Positions 22,440 to 29,915 of a stretch of 39,396 bases of DNA are shown in pieces; within the stretch, counting starts at the first letter, position 1; every line of letters begins with the position of its first letter. This DNA is from a virus, in IMG/VR virus record IMGVR_UViG_3300027917_000088, positions 1 through 39,396 of that record, one strand, 5' to 3'. Position numbers and translations under genes: made by a program. The notes under the pieces are model-generated. The model made no database searches. It had not been told where the DNA came from and saw nothing but the letters and a program-made list of their open reading frames with translations.

Positions 22440-23354
22440 TTGCCGCTCCTCACTTATGATGAATTAGGAGCGTTACAAGGTGGAGCAGGTTCGATCCGCG
22501 AGGACCTGATGGATTTCATTGAAATCCTCAGCCCGAGCGATACGCCCCTCTTCAACAACCTCGGCGCCATCAAAGTAAACGCTGGCTACGTCGAGTACCT
22601 CGAAGACTCCCTCACGGCTGCGGCCAACAACGCCTGGCCTGAAGGAGCCCAAGCCACCGATATCACTCTGACCGCCCCGAGCCGTAACGCCTCTCTCGTT
22701 CAAAACTACCAAAAACACTTCCACGTCTCCGGCAGACAGCAAGCCGTCCTCCATGCTGGTATGAGCTCCATGCTCTCCCACCAGGAGATGAAGGCTGTGC
22801 GCGAGATCAAGACCGATATCGAGCTCGCCCTTCACCGAGGCTCGGCTGTCACCGGAACAACCACAGCCGCCGCTCACATGGTGGGACTCCTCAATCTCGC
22901 CTCTACCAACGCCACTCAAGAATCCGGTGTCACCCTGACCGAAAAGGTCTTCAATGACATCCTCTCCCTTGCCTATTCCTATAATGTCAATCTGCGCGAA
23001 ATGTACGCCAACCTCCCGATCAAGCGGACGGTCAACCAATACACCACAAGTGTAACCCGTTTCCTGCCCGCCGCTGATCGCCGGCAGTACGACATCATCG
23101 ACGTCTACGAGTCCGAAGTCGGCGTTCTCGCGCTCTTCAAATCCAGGTACCAGCTCACCACGACCAACCTCCAAACCTGGGTTGCTATCGACCCCGAGTA
23201 CTTTCAGGTCGGCTGGCTTCGCCCGCTGAACACCCGGACCCTCGGAATCGACGGCGACCGGGAACGCCGGATGATCGTCGGTGAATGCACCCTCATCTAC
23301 CGCAGTGAAAAGGCCGCCGTAGCCTGTACCGGCTGCACGACCTACATAACCTAA
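22440..23354 (+). CDS. Major capsid protein (HK97 fold, SU10/DUF5309-like), 304 aa
   Basis: Begins at TTG 22440, seven bases after AAGGAG; the nearby ATGs are out of frame and quickly hit stops. The protein has the pattern of the SU10-like major capsid family: an N-terminal REDLMDFIEILSPSDTPLFNNLG segment, then NAWPEGAQA, a basic QNYQKHFHVSGRQQ and ELALHRGSAVTG, and a C-terminal WLRPLNTRTLGIDGDRERRMIVGECTL. It forms the icosahedral shell. Gene order (portal, scaffold, capsid) and the strong terminator immediately after it agree. A TTG start for the most abundant virion protein is unusual. Confidence 0.9.
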   Translation: MPLLTYDELGALQGGAGSIREDLMDFIEILSPSDTPLFNNLGAIKVNAGYVEYLEDSLTAAANNAWPEGAQATDITLTAPSRNASLVQNYQKHFHVSGRQQAVLHAGMSSMLSHQEMKAVREIKTDIELALHRGSAVTGTTTAAAHMVGLLNLASTNATQESGVTLTEKVFNDILSLAYSYNVNLREMYANLPIKRTVNQYTTSVTRFLPAADRRQYDIIDVYESEVGVLALFKSRYQLTTTNLQTWVAIDPEYFQVGWLRPLNTRTLGIDGDRERRMIVGECTLIYRSEKAAVACTGCTTYIT

Positions 23355-23373
23355 GTCGATCCCGTCTTGTGGT

Positions 23374-23414
23374 GGCCCGGCCCCGGTGCGGCGCCAGGGT
23401 CGGGCCTTTTTCTT
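23374..23414 (+). terminator. Intrinsic terminator after the capsid gene
   Basis: GGCCCGGCCC (23374-23383) pairs with GGGTCGGGCC (23397-23406), one G-T pair, followed directly by five T, C and three T. It lies 20 bases after the capsid stop and separates capsid from tail genes; partial termination would keep tail proteins lower than capsid. Confidence 0.88.
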
Positions 23415-23426
23415 TAGGAACCGCCC

Positions 23427-25064
23427 ATGGTCGAGCCCTACGAACTCACCTTTGCCAATCTGGTCCGAACCACAATCGACGGATCTTTCGTCGACACCGA
23501 TCTCACTCTTGACGTCACTGCGGGCACCGGCGCCCGCTTCACCGCCACCCCCTGCCGTGCAATCCTCTGGCAATCCACCGACTACGCCGACCCCGCCCTC
23601 GCCTACTGGGCCGGAGAAGCCGAAATCCTCGAAATCTCGAGCGTCGCCACCGACACTTTAACCGTCGTCCGTGGCCGCGAAGGCACAACTGGAATCTCCT
23701 CCACCGGCGGTAAAACCTACTCCATCGCCCAAACCCTCACCTCCGACAGTATCGGAAGCTACATTAACACCTACAACGTCCGCGACTACGGCGCCACCGG
23801 CGACGGTGTAACTGACGATTCCACTGCCGTCCAGGCCGCCATAACCGCCTGCGCTTCCGGCGAAGGAACAATCTACTTCCCTCCCGGAACCTATTTATGC
23901 AACAGCACTCTTGATTTCACCGGAAGCTCTACCGGCCACCTCCGCCTCCTCGGCGCCGGCCCCGAGTCCTCCGTAATCAAATGCGCCCATGCCACTCTCG
24001 GAATGAACTTCCAATTCGGCGTAGCCAAGGGCGGTGTAGAAATCACCTCCCTCGCAATCGCCGGCGACCAAACCGGCCCCGACGAACTCATCGAATTCAA
24101 CTACGGCTACGAAATCTTCATCCATGACTGCCACTTCAAAGACGCCGAAATCCTCCTTTCCTTCGGTGTCAACATGTCCCACACCCATATCCATAACAAT
24201 GTATTCTCCTGGAACGTAGCCCCTGCCAATTCCCGCGCCATTTACCTGCGCCAATGCAGCCTCTTCTCCATCGCCAACAACACCTTTGAAGGCGCCAGCG
24301 CCACCACCAAATTTATTCTCGCCGATGGCGTCAACGAAAAACAGCAGCTCTCCATAATCGGCAACACCTTCACCGGCACCTACGACGACGTAATCCAATT
24401 CGGCCAATCTGGCGCCGGCGGCGACTTCGACCGTGTTTCCATAATCGGAAACGTGGCCAACTCCGTCACCGGCCAATTCTTCGCCCAATCCTACGGCACT
24501 CTCGACGATTCCATAATCGCCAACAACATCGCCCGAGGCACCGGCGCCTCCACTGCCATTGAAATCTCAATCACCGCCACAAACGTCTCAATTCTAAACA
24601 ACTCCCTTCTGAATTTCTCAAGCAAATACAACGTTTCCGGCTTCGCCTCCTCCAGCTACATCATCGACAATGAATCCGGCTTTTCCCGTATCACCGACGG
24701 AACGAACAACCTCGATCTCTACCCAGCCCGTGTAACAACCACCCAATTAACAAGCCCCTTCCAAACCGTCGTCGCCGCCAATGACACCGAAATCGACCTA
24801 TCCGCCGGCCGTCACGTCCGCCTCACCCTTGGCGCCAACGTGTCCAACGTTTCCCTATCAAACCCCATAGACGGAGAACTCGTAGCGATAAAAGTAATCC
24901 AATCCGGCTCATTCGGAGTAGACGGCTGGCCCACCAACGTCAAATGGCGTGCCGGGTCCGCCCCAACAATAACCACAGGCGCGGGAGCTATCGACATCGT
25001 CACCCTGCTCTACTCGTCCGACGACACCGAATACATAGGATCCTATGACCAAGACTTTTCTTGA
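23427..25064 (+). CDS. Tailspike with pectate-lyase-like beta-helix, 545 aa
   Basis: The N-terminal 110 residues look like a small beta-rich virion-attachment region. Residues 117-131 read NVRDYGATGDGVTDD, the hallmark start of Pectate_lyase_3 right-handed beta-helix domains, and the following 300 residues repeat beta-helix rungs (IIGNTF, IHNNVFSW, IANNTFEG). A C-terminal beta domain follows (about 440-545). Such tailspikes bind and often cleave surface polysaccharide. It overlaps a glycosyltransferase gene by 20 bases. Ribosome site AGGAA precedes the ATG. Confidence 0.87.
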   Translation: MVEPYELTFANLVRTTIDGSFVDTDLTLDVTAGTGARFTATPCRAILWQSTDYADPALAYWAGEAEILEISSVATDTLTVVRGREGTTGISSTGGKTYSIAQTLTSDSIGSYINTYNVRDYGATGDGVTDDSTAVQAAITACASGEGTIYFPPGTYLCNSTLDFTGSSTGHLRLLGAGPESSVIKCAHATLGMNFQFGVAKGGVEITSLAIAGDQTGPDELIEFNYGYEIFIHDCHFKDAEILLSFGVNMSHTHIHNNVFSWNVAPANSRAIYLRQCSLFSIANNTFEGASATTKFILADGVNEKQQLSIIGNTFTGTYDDVIQFGQSGAGGDFDRVSIIGNVANSVTGQFFAQSYGTLDDSIIANNIARGTGASTAIEISITATNVSILNNSLLNFSSKYNVSGFASSSYIIDNESGFSRITDGTNNLDLYPARVTTTQLTSPFQTVVAANDTEIDLSAGRHVRLTLGANVSNVSLSNPIDGELVAIKVIQSGSFGVDGWPTNVKWRAGSAPTITTGAGAIDIVTLLYSSDDTEYIGSYDQDFS

Positions 25065-25743
25065 CAAGCAAAAAGTATTCATCCACATTCCCACGCTCGA
25101 CTCAAAAGTCGAACTTGGCCTAATGATCGCGTGCATAACCTGGTGCCGAAACGTCAAAATTTCGGTCAACGGGAGCGTCCACCAAATCCCCCTCGACCAC
25201 GCCCGAAACACCGCCGTCGACTACTTCCTAGAAAAAAAGACCGACTGCACCCACTTCTGCGGAATCGATTCCGATATGCTCCCAACCCCCGGCCTCCTCG
25301 AAGCTCTCCTATTATGCAACAAGGACGTCATCGCCCCCTTGATCTACACGGTCAAACCCGACTGTGACCCAACTAACCCGAAAAACGTCCCGGTCCCCGT
25401 CCCCTTCCCCATTGTATGCGAGCGCAAAAACGGAAAACTAAAGCCCAAAGCCCCTCCCCAACGCCCTGTAATCTTCGAAAGCGACCTCTTACCCGGTGGC
25501 TTCTACCTCGTCAAGCGCCGGGTAATTGAAAAACTCCGCAAACCCGCCTTCCGGTACAAATACGACCGAAAAGGCTACCTTGCAGGAGGCACCGACAATT
25601 ACTTCTCCGAACGTATCCAGGAAGCCGGCTTCAAAATCCACGTCCACGCCGGCCTCCACGCCGACCAAAACGTAACCATTGGCGCGGCCATGTTCAACGA
25701 CACAATGGCCCGCTACTGTCTATCACAAAGGAGTGAACCCTAA
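25045..25743 (+). CDS. GT-A glycosyltransferase-like protein, 232 aa
   Basis: Begins inside the end of the tailspike gene (20-base overlap, AGGATCC site). The LDHARNTAVDYFLE helix followed by CTHFCGIDSDMLP with Asp75-Ser-Asp77 is the DxD core of GT-A proteins, with a distal GGTDNYFSERIQEAGFKIHVHAG segment. No signal or membrane segment. Coupling to the tailspike suggests it modifies that protein or acts with it on a surface glycan. Confidence is good for the fold, modest for substrate. Confidence 0.72.
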   Translation: MTKTFLDKQKVFIHIPTLDSKVELGLMIACITWCRNVKISVNGSVHQIPLDHARNTAVDYFLEKKTDCTHFCGIDSDMLPTPGLLEALLLCNKDVIAPLIYTVKPDCDPTNPKNVPVPVPFPIVCERKNGKLKPKAPPQRPVIFESDLLPGGFYLVKRRVIEKLRKPAFRYKYDRKGYLAGGTDNYFSERIQEAGFKIHVHAGLHADQNVTIGAAMFNDTMARYCLSQRSEP

Positions 25744-26204
25744 TGGCTTCAACCTGCTGGTTCCACAATGCCTTCCGCCGTGGCATGGACACCCTCACAG
25801 ACTTCTCAAAAGTCGCGTCCATGAAAGCCGCGCTCTTCCAAAAAGCCTACGTCCCCAACCCCGACCACGAAACCATAAACGACGTCAAAGCCATCGGCTC
25901 GGAATGCGATGCCACCAACTACGCCCGCAAAACAATCTCAAACTGGGTCTTCACCTGCGCCGATGCGTCCAACCGCTTCCAAGTCACCTCCAGCGACTCC
26001 TTCACCTGGGCCACGCTTGGAAACGGCACAAACAACTCTCTCGACACCCTAATCCTCTTCTACGACACCGACACCACAGACACCAACGCCTATGTCATGT
26101 GCTGTCTCTACCTCGGAAGCCGCGTCTCCACCAACGGAGGAAACCTCAAAGTCTCGTTCTCCTCCACCGGCGTCATTGGTTACGTAACGTGTGACGCAGC
26201 ATAG
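25743..26204 (+). CDS. Probable virion structural protein, 153 aa
   Basis: Stop-start overlap TAATG with a strong AAAGGAGTGA site. The sequence resembles a common phage head/tail protein of about 150 residues that begins with a KAALF strand, continues with ETINDV and EC-ATNYARKTI, and ends with a run of beta strands (TLILFYDTD, AYVMCCLYLG, LKVSFSSTGVIGY). Decoration or tail-tip role is likely, since it stands among tailspike and fibre genes. Confidence 0.65.
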   Translation: MASTCWFHNAFRRGMDTLTDFSKVASMKAALFQKAYVPNPDHETINDVKAIGSECDATNYARKTISNWVFTCADASNRFQVTSSDSFTWATLGNGTNNSLDTLILFYDTDTTDTNAYVMCCLYLGSRVSTNGGNLKVSFSSTGVIGYVTCDAA

Positions 26205-26210
26205 GAAGTA

Positions 26211-26972
26211 ATGGCTGAACTCATCATAAAAATAGGTACTAATGGTCCTAATCCAGCGTATCAGGATGGGGATATTGTCGATGCTTTCAATAGTCGCCGC
26301 ATCAAGTTCGGCCATGCTTGGGATATCTGCAAGCCCCACGACAAGGGCTTCAACTCTGACGGGCTTAGGGATTCCATTTTATTAGAAGCATTTGAGTCAA
26401 AAACAAACGAATATAAATATGAGCGAATCAGTAAAACTGAAGTAAGGCGAACAAATCTAAAAACCCTCAATGTTGTTGTTATTGGAAAAACCCCAGATTC
26501 TAACGGCCATTTTATTCACGTCGAGGCATTTCTTGTACGGCGATTAAGGAACAACCGGCATCGCATATTTGGATCAAGTGGTTCAGAACGATGGTATGGC
26601 GGCGAATCTATCAATATGTCTAATACTGTTGTCGGCGAAATATGGGATGCCATCGAAATAAATACGCCACATAGGCGTCAGGATTTTGAAAAGTTGTCTC
26701 TATCTCCCAACATGAAAAAGGCGTTTTTGGTTCTGTCTGTGGATGATTTCGATGATGCAGTTGCCGACCAGTTAGTAGAGCCGGTATCAGAAAAATACAT
26801 AGATCCTCAAGGCGTAGAATTAGAGCGAATAAAAGTCAAGCGGAAGCGTTACGTTAATTATCCAATTATTCCATTAATCGCCTCATCGATAGAAGACATA
26901 AGGAATCGTGCTATCGAGGTGGATGTTAGGCACACCACGTTACTACGTTCGGCTATCGTGAGTATTAAATAA
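26211..26972 (+). CDS. Phage protein in the tail region, 253 aa, unknown
   Basis: Starts with MAELIIKIG then PAYQDGDIVDAFNSRRIK, a pattern I know from phage/metagenome hypotheticals that accompany fibre genes. It is rich in charged alpha/beta segments, with no signal peptide. Its base composition (A/T-ending codons) differs sharply from the genes to its left and agrees with the first half of the next gene, so it probably came in with that module. Confidence 0.7.
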   Translation: MAELIIKIGTNGPNPAYQDGDIVDAFNSRRIKFGHAWDICKPHDKGFNSDGLRDSILLEAFESKTNEYKYERISKTEVRRTNLKTLNVVVIGKTPDSNGHFIHVEAFLVRRLRNNRHRIFGSSGSERWYGGESINMSNTVVGEIWDAIEINTPHRRQDFEKLSLSPNMKKAFLVLSVDDFDDAVADQLVEPVSEKYIDPQGVELERIKVKRKRYVNYPIIPLIASSIEDIRNRAIEVDVRHTTLLRSAIVSIK

Positions 26973-28697
26973 ATGGCGACGGTTACTAAAAGTATTAAGG
27001 CTTCAGGGGGAGACTATTCTTCTATTGCTTCTTGGGAAGCTGACTTAGATACTACTCCCGATCCTTATAACAGTGGCGATGATGCGATTGGAGAATGTTA
27101 TGATGAGGTATATTCTGAACATGTTTCTATTACCCATGGAGCTACAGTTGGTTTAAATAGCATTACTCTTCGAGCGGCTGCAGATGAGGGGCATGATGGA
27201 ACAGCGGGGACTGGAGCGAGAATCGTTGCCACGGGCACAACTAATTTATTAACAACCAACGTAGATGTAGACGTATCTTTGTGCTATCTGGAATTAAATG
27301 GAAACGGAAACGCCATCCAATATCTAAATGCGGCGACTGCACAAGATTTAAGTACTTTGCGTGGATTAATAGTACACAATGTTGCTCGGTATGGCACAAC
27401 AGGCGGAATTTCGTCAGGTGTATGGAATGCATCAAAGCGAAATGTTCTAAATTGTTTTGTTTGGAATCTACAGCAGCAAGGGGCTGGGTTAACTACAGGA
27501 ATTATACAATACGGACATAACTCGCATTATGGATATATTGCGAACTGTAGTGTATATAATATTACTCATACGGGATCAGGGACAGCTAACGGAGTATCAA
27601 ACCCGGACTACAATAACAACCATGTACGAAATACTATAGTTATTGGCAGCACGACGGCGGACTTTTCAGTAGAGCCGACAAATGATCAGGATTATGTGAT
27701 TTCTTCGGACACTACAGCCAGCGGAACTAATGTAGTTGAGAATGCTATAGCCGCCGACAATTTCACAAGCACCAGCCCAGTAGATTTACACATTCCAGAC
27801 ACCGATGCTGATAGCTATCAATTTGCTGAGGATTTAGGCACTTCTCCCGCTGGTGTCCAATATGACATTGATCAGGAATCTGGATCGGTAAATGGCCGGG
27901 ATAGGGATACTCAAGGCGATACTTGGGATTGTGGGGCGGATCAGTATGTAGCTGGAAGCGGAGAACAATCTGTCACCTGTTCCGTGGCCTCCGCTACTGC
28001 CACTGGCGTAGACACTTCCGTTACCCTTGGCCAAATCTCCCGCACCTGTACTGTTGCCGCTGCCACTGCTACCGCCGTAGATACGTCTGCCGATCAAACC
28101 CTATCTGTTACCTGCTCCGTAGCCGCCGCCATAGCTTCCGCCGCCCCAGCCTCCGTCGAACTCGGAGAAATCACTCGAACTTGCACCGCCGCCTCTGCCG
28201 ACGCCGTTGCAGTTGACGCCTCCAACGAACTCCAGGGGGGTCCCCAATCTGTCACTTGCTCCGTTGCCGCAGCCTCCGCCTCTTGTGCTCCTGCTTCTGT
28301 CGAGCTTGGTGAGATCACCCGCACCTGCACCGTTGCGGCTGCCGACGCAACCGGCGTCCAAACCAGCGTCACCCTTGGCGAAATCACCCGCACCTGCACC
28401 GTCGCCATAGCCACTGCCGAAGGCGTCCCCCTCTCTATTGAACTGGGCGAAATAACCCGCACCTGCACTGCTGCCTCAGCCGATGCTGTTGGCGCTCCCT
28501 GCACTAACTTTACTGGAATCGGTGTCCGCTGTACTGTGGCTTCCGCCACCGCCTCCTGCGCCCCGGCCTCCGTTGAACTGGGCGAAATCTCTCGAACCTG
28601 CACCGCTGCCTCAGCCGACGCCATTGGTGTCGACGCCTCCAACGCAATGTCCGGAGTCGGCTACAGCCCCAACCCCGTCTTTTTAATGGGAGTATAA
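26973..28697 (+). CDS. Tail fibre with beta-helix head and Cys-repeat tail, 574 aa
   Basis: Residues 1-325 look like a right-handed beta-helix (GGDYSSIASWEADL opening; NCFVWN and NCSVYN rungs). From about 331 to 560 the chain is a repeat of roughly 20-23 residues built on TCTVAAATA and LGEITRTCT, with a cysteine in each copy. Composition changes inside the gene at about 27960: the head is A/T-rich with T/A-ending codons, and the repeat part has C-ending codons like the rest of the phage. This suggests a chimeric receptor-binding gene. The repeats could form a stalk. Stop of the previous gene abuts the start. Confidence 0.75.
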   Translation: MATVTKSIKASGGDYSSIASWEADLDTTPDPYNSGDDAIGECYDEVYSEHVSITHGATVGLNSITLRAAADEGHDGTAGTGARIVATGTTNLLTTNVDVDVSLCYLELNGNGNAIQYLNAATAQDLSTLRGLIVHNVARYGTTGGISSGVWNASKRNVLNCFVWNLQQQGAGLTTGIIQYGHNSHYGYIANCSVYNITHTGSGTANGVSNPDYNNNHVRNTIVIGSTTADFSVEPTNDQDYVISSDTTASGTNVVENAIAADNFTSTSPVDLHIPDTDADSYQFAEDLGTSPAGVQYDIDQESGSVNGRDRDTQGDTWDCGADQYVAGSGEQSVTCSVASATATGVDTSVTLGQISRTCTVAAATATAVDTSADQTLSVTCSVAAAIASAAPASVELGEITRTCTAASADAVAVDASNELQGGPQSVTCSVAAASASCAPASVELGEITRTCTVAAADATGVQTSVTLGEITRTCTVAIATAEGVPLSIELGEITRTCTAASADAVGAPCTNFTGIGVRCTVASATASCAPASVELGEISRTCTAASADAIGVDASNAMSGVGYSPNPVFLMGV

Positions 28698-28700
28698 CCT

Positions 28701-28958
28701 ATGGCAATCGCTGGCTGGCCAATCGCAAGTTTCCCAATCGCCGGAGCCGCCGGCCAAGCCGATGACTCCGCCCCCTCCTACGCTGCCGTAGCCGAGGAAT
28801 TCCTCTACCAAACTTTCCAGGACTACACGGCCACAAGCGGCGACTTCTACAACATCAACCGCCAAGACATGCGCCCCCTCGAACCCTACGTTGACAATGT
28901 CACTCCCTTTTTCTGTCCCGGAAACCATTCAACCGCACTGGAGAAAGCGTTCTGGTAA
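28701..28958 (+). CDS. Small protein after the fibre gene, 85 aa
   Basis: A GGGAG site precedes the ATG. The N-terminal repeat-like GWPIASFPIAGAAGQA and a following acidic segment suggest a small structural or fibre-associated peptide. One of several short genes between fibre and methyltransferase. No motif is recognised. Confidence 0.55.
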   Translation: MAIAGWPIASFPIAGAAGQADDSAPSYAAVAEEFLYQTFQDYTATSGDFYNINRQDMRPLEPYVDNVTPFFCPGNHSTALEKAFW

Positions 28959-29353
28959 TGGAAGTCCTGATAAAAAACGCCGCCTTGGAATCTCTTCTCG
29001 AAGCCATTGGCGAAGAGTACCGCCGGGTCTGCCCTGGCGAGTACGAAAAATTCATTCGCTACGTCCAAGAGGAGTCCAAAGTCCTCGTCAAACCCACCGG
29101 CATGTCCGCCGACGGCTCTTTCATGAACATGATGAAACTTCCCATAATCCGCACCAAGGACGGCCGCGTCGGCAACATGTACTCCTTCATCAAACACCAG
29201 GTAGAAAAGCGCTGCGGCATCCCCGACTTCTTCGCCGACCGCAAAAACTACCAACTCCTCTGTAAAGTCTGGAAAGACGCTTACGTCCGCAAACAAAAAA
29301 CCACTCGCCTCGACTTAGGAGCGACTAAAAATGCAGAAAATCTCCCCTTCTGA
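28958..29353 (+). CDS. Phage protein, 131 aa, unknown
   Basis: Stop-start overlap (TAATG) with the previous gene. It is mostly helical, basic in its C-terminal half (KNYQLLCKVWKDAYVRKQKTTRL) with an IIRTKDGRVGNMYSFIKHQVEKRCG segment. It ends inside the methyltransferase gene by 23 bases. No family, signal or membrane segment is recognised. Confidence 0.65.
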   Translation: MEVLIKNAALESLLEAIGEEYRRVCPGEYEKFIRYVQEESKVLVKPTGMSADGSFMNMMKLPIIRTKDGRVGNMYSFIKHQVEKRCGIPDFFADRKNYQLLCKVWKDAYVRKQKTTRLDLGATKNAENLPF

Positions 29354-29915
29354 CTTCCTCACCGAAGTCCTCCAATCCACCCATGAGCCCAGGGATCACC
29401 ACGACGGCGTCCAGCCCGAGAACCATGGTTCTGTCTTCCACGAAGAAGGTCAAATCTTGACCAATCTCGCCCTCGTCCTTGGCGGTGATGCCCTCGAAAT
29501 CGGCACCTGCCTTGGAATCTCCACCCGCTATATCTCCGAAGGTCTCGACGTCCATGGTTCCGGCAACGTCCACACCGTTGATATCCACCCCGAATTCCTT
29601 TTCGACGCTTCCTGGCCTCGCATAACTCAACATACCTGCAATTCCGCCTACTTTCCCTGTCGCCCCTTCAAGTGGGCCTTCATAGACGGCGACCACAAAT
29701 ATCCCGGTGTCGTCACCGACATCGAGATCGCCCTCGAATGCTCCTGTAACTACCTCATATTCCACGACACTTCCCCGATTGTCGAATCTGTCCAAAAGGT
29801 CAGCGACGCCCGCAAAGCTGTCCTCGACAATCTCAAAGAATCCGAGTGGGAACTTTTCGACATAACCACCCACTGTGGAATGATATACGCAAGACGGAGA
29901 CCACAAAATGACTGA
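29331..29915 (+). CDS. Class I SAM-dependent methyltransferase (Methyltransf_24 type)
   Basis: A 194-residue methyltransferase with AGGAGCGAC ribosome site. Motif I is ALEIGTCLGISTRY, an acidic THTVDIHPEF follows, and IDGDHKY at 118-124 gives the family Asp/His pair, then YLIFHDT. It overlaps the GT2-TPR-GT4 gene by eight bases. It is the third enzyme of this family in the phage and the second one coupled to a glycosyltransferase, so a sugar or sugar-decorated target is likely. Confidence 0.85.
   Translation: MQKISPSDFLTEVLQSTHEPRDHHDGVQPENHGSVFHEEGQILTNLALVLGGDALEIGTCLGISTRYISEGLDVHGSGNVHTVDIHPEFLFDASWPRITQHTCNSAYFPCRPFKWAFIDGDHKYPGVVTDIEIALECSCNYLIFHDTSPIVESVQKVSDARKAVLDNLKESEWELFDITTHCGMIYARRRPQND

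Noticed and set aside
22480-22500. tRNA-like T-loop (GGTTCGATCC)
   Set aside because: It lies within the capsid coding frame, and no acceptor or anticodon stems pair around it.
22473-23573. Long minus-strand frame across the capsid gene
   Set aside because: It is antisense to the major capsid gene and crosses its terminator; the composition (Gly/Val/Asp runs) is typical of antisense of C-ending codons.
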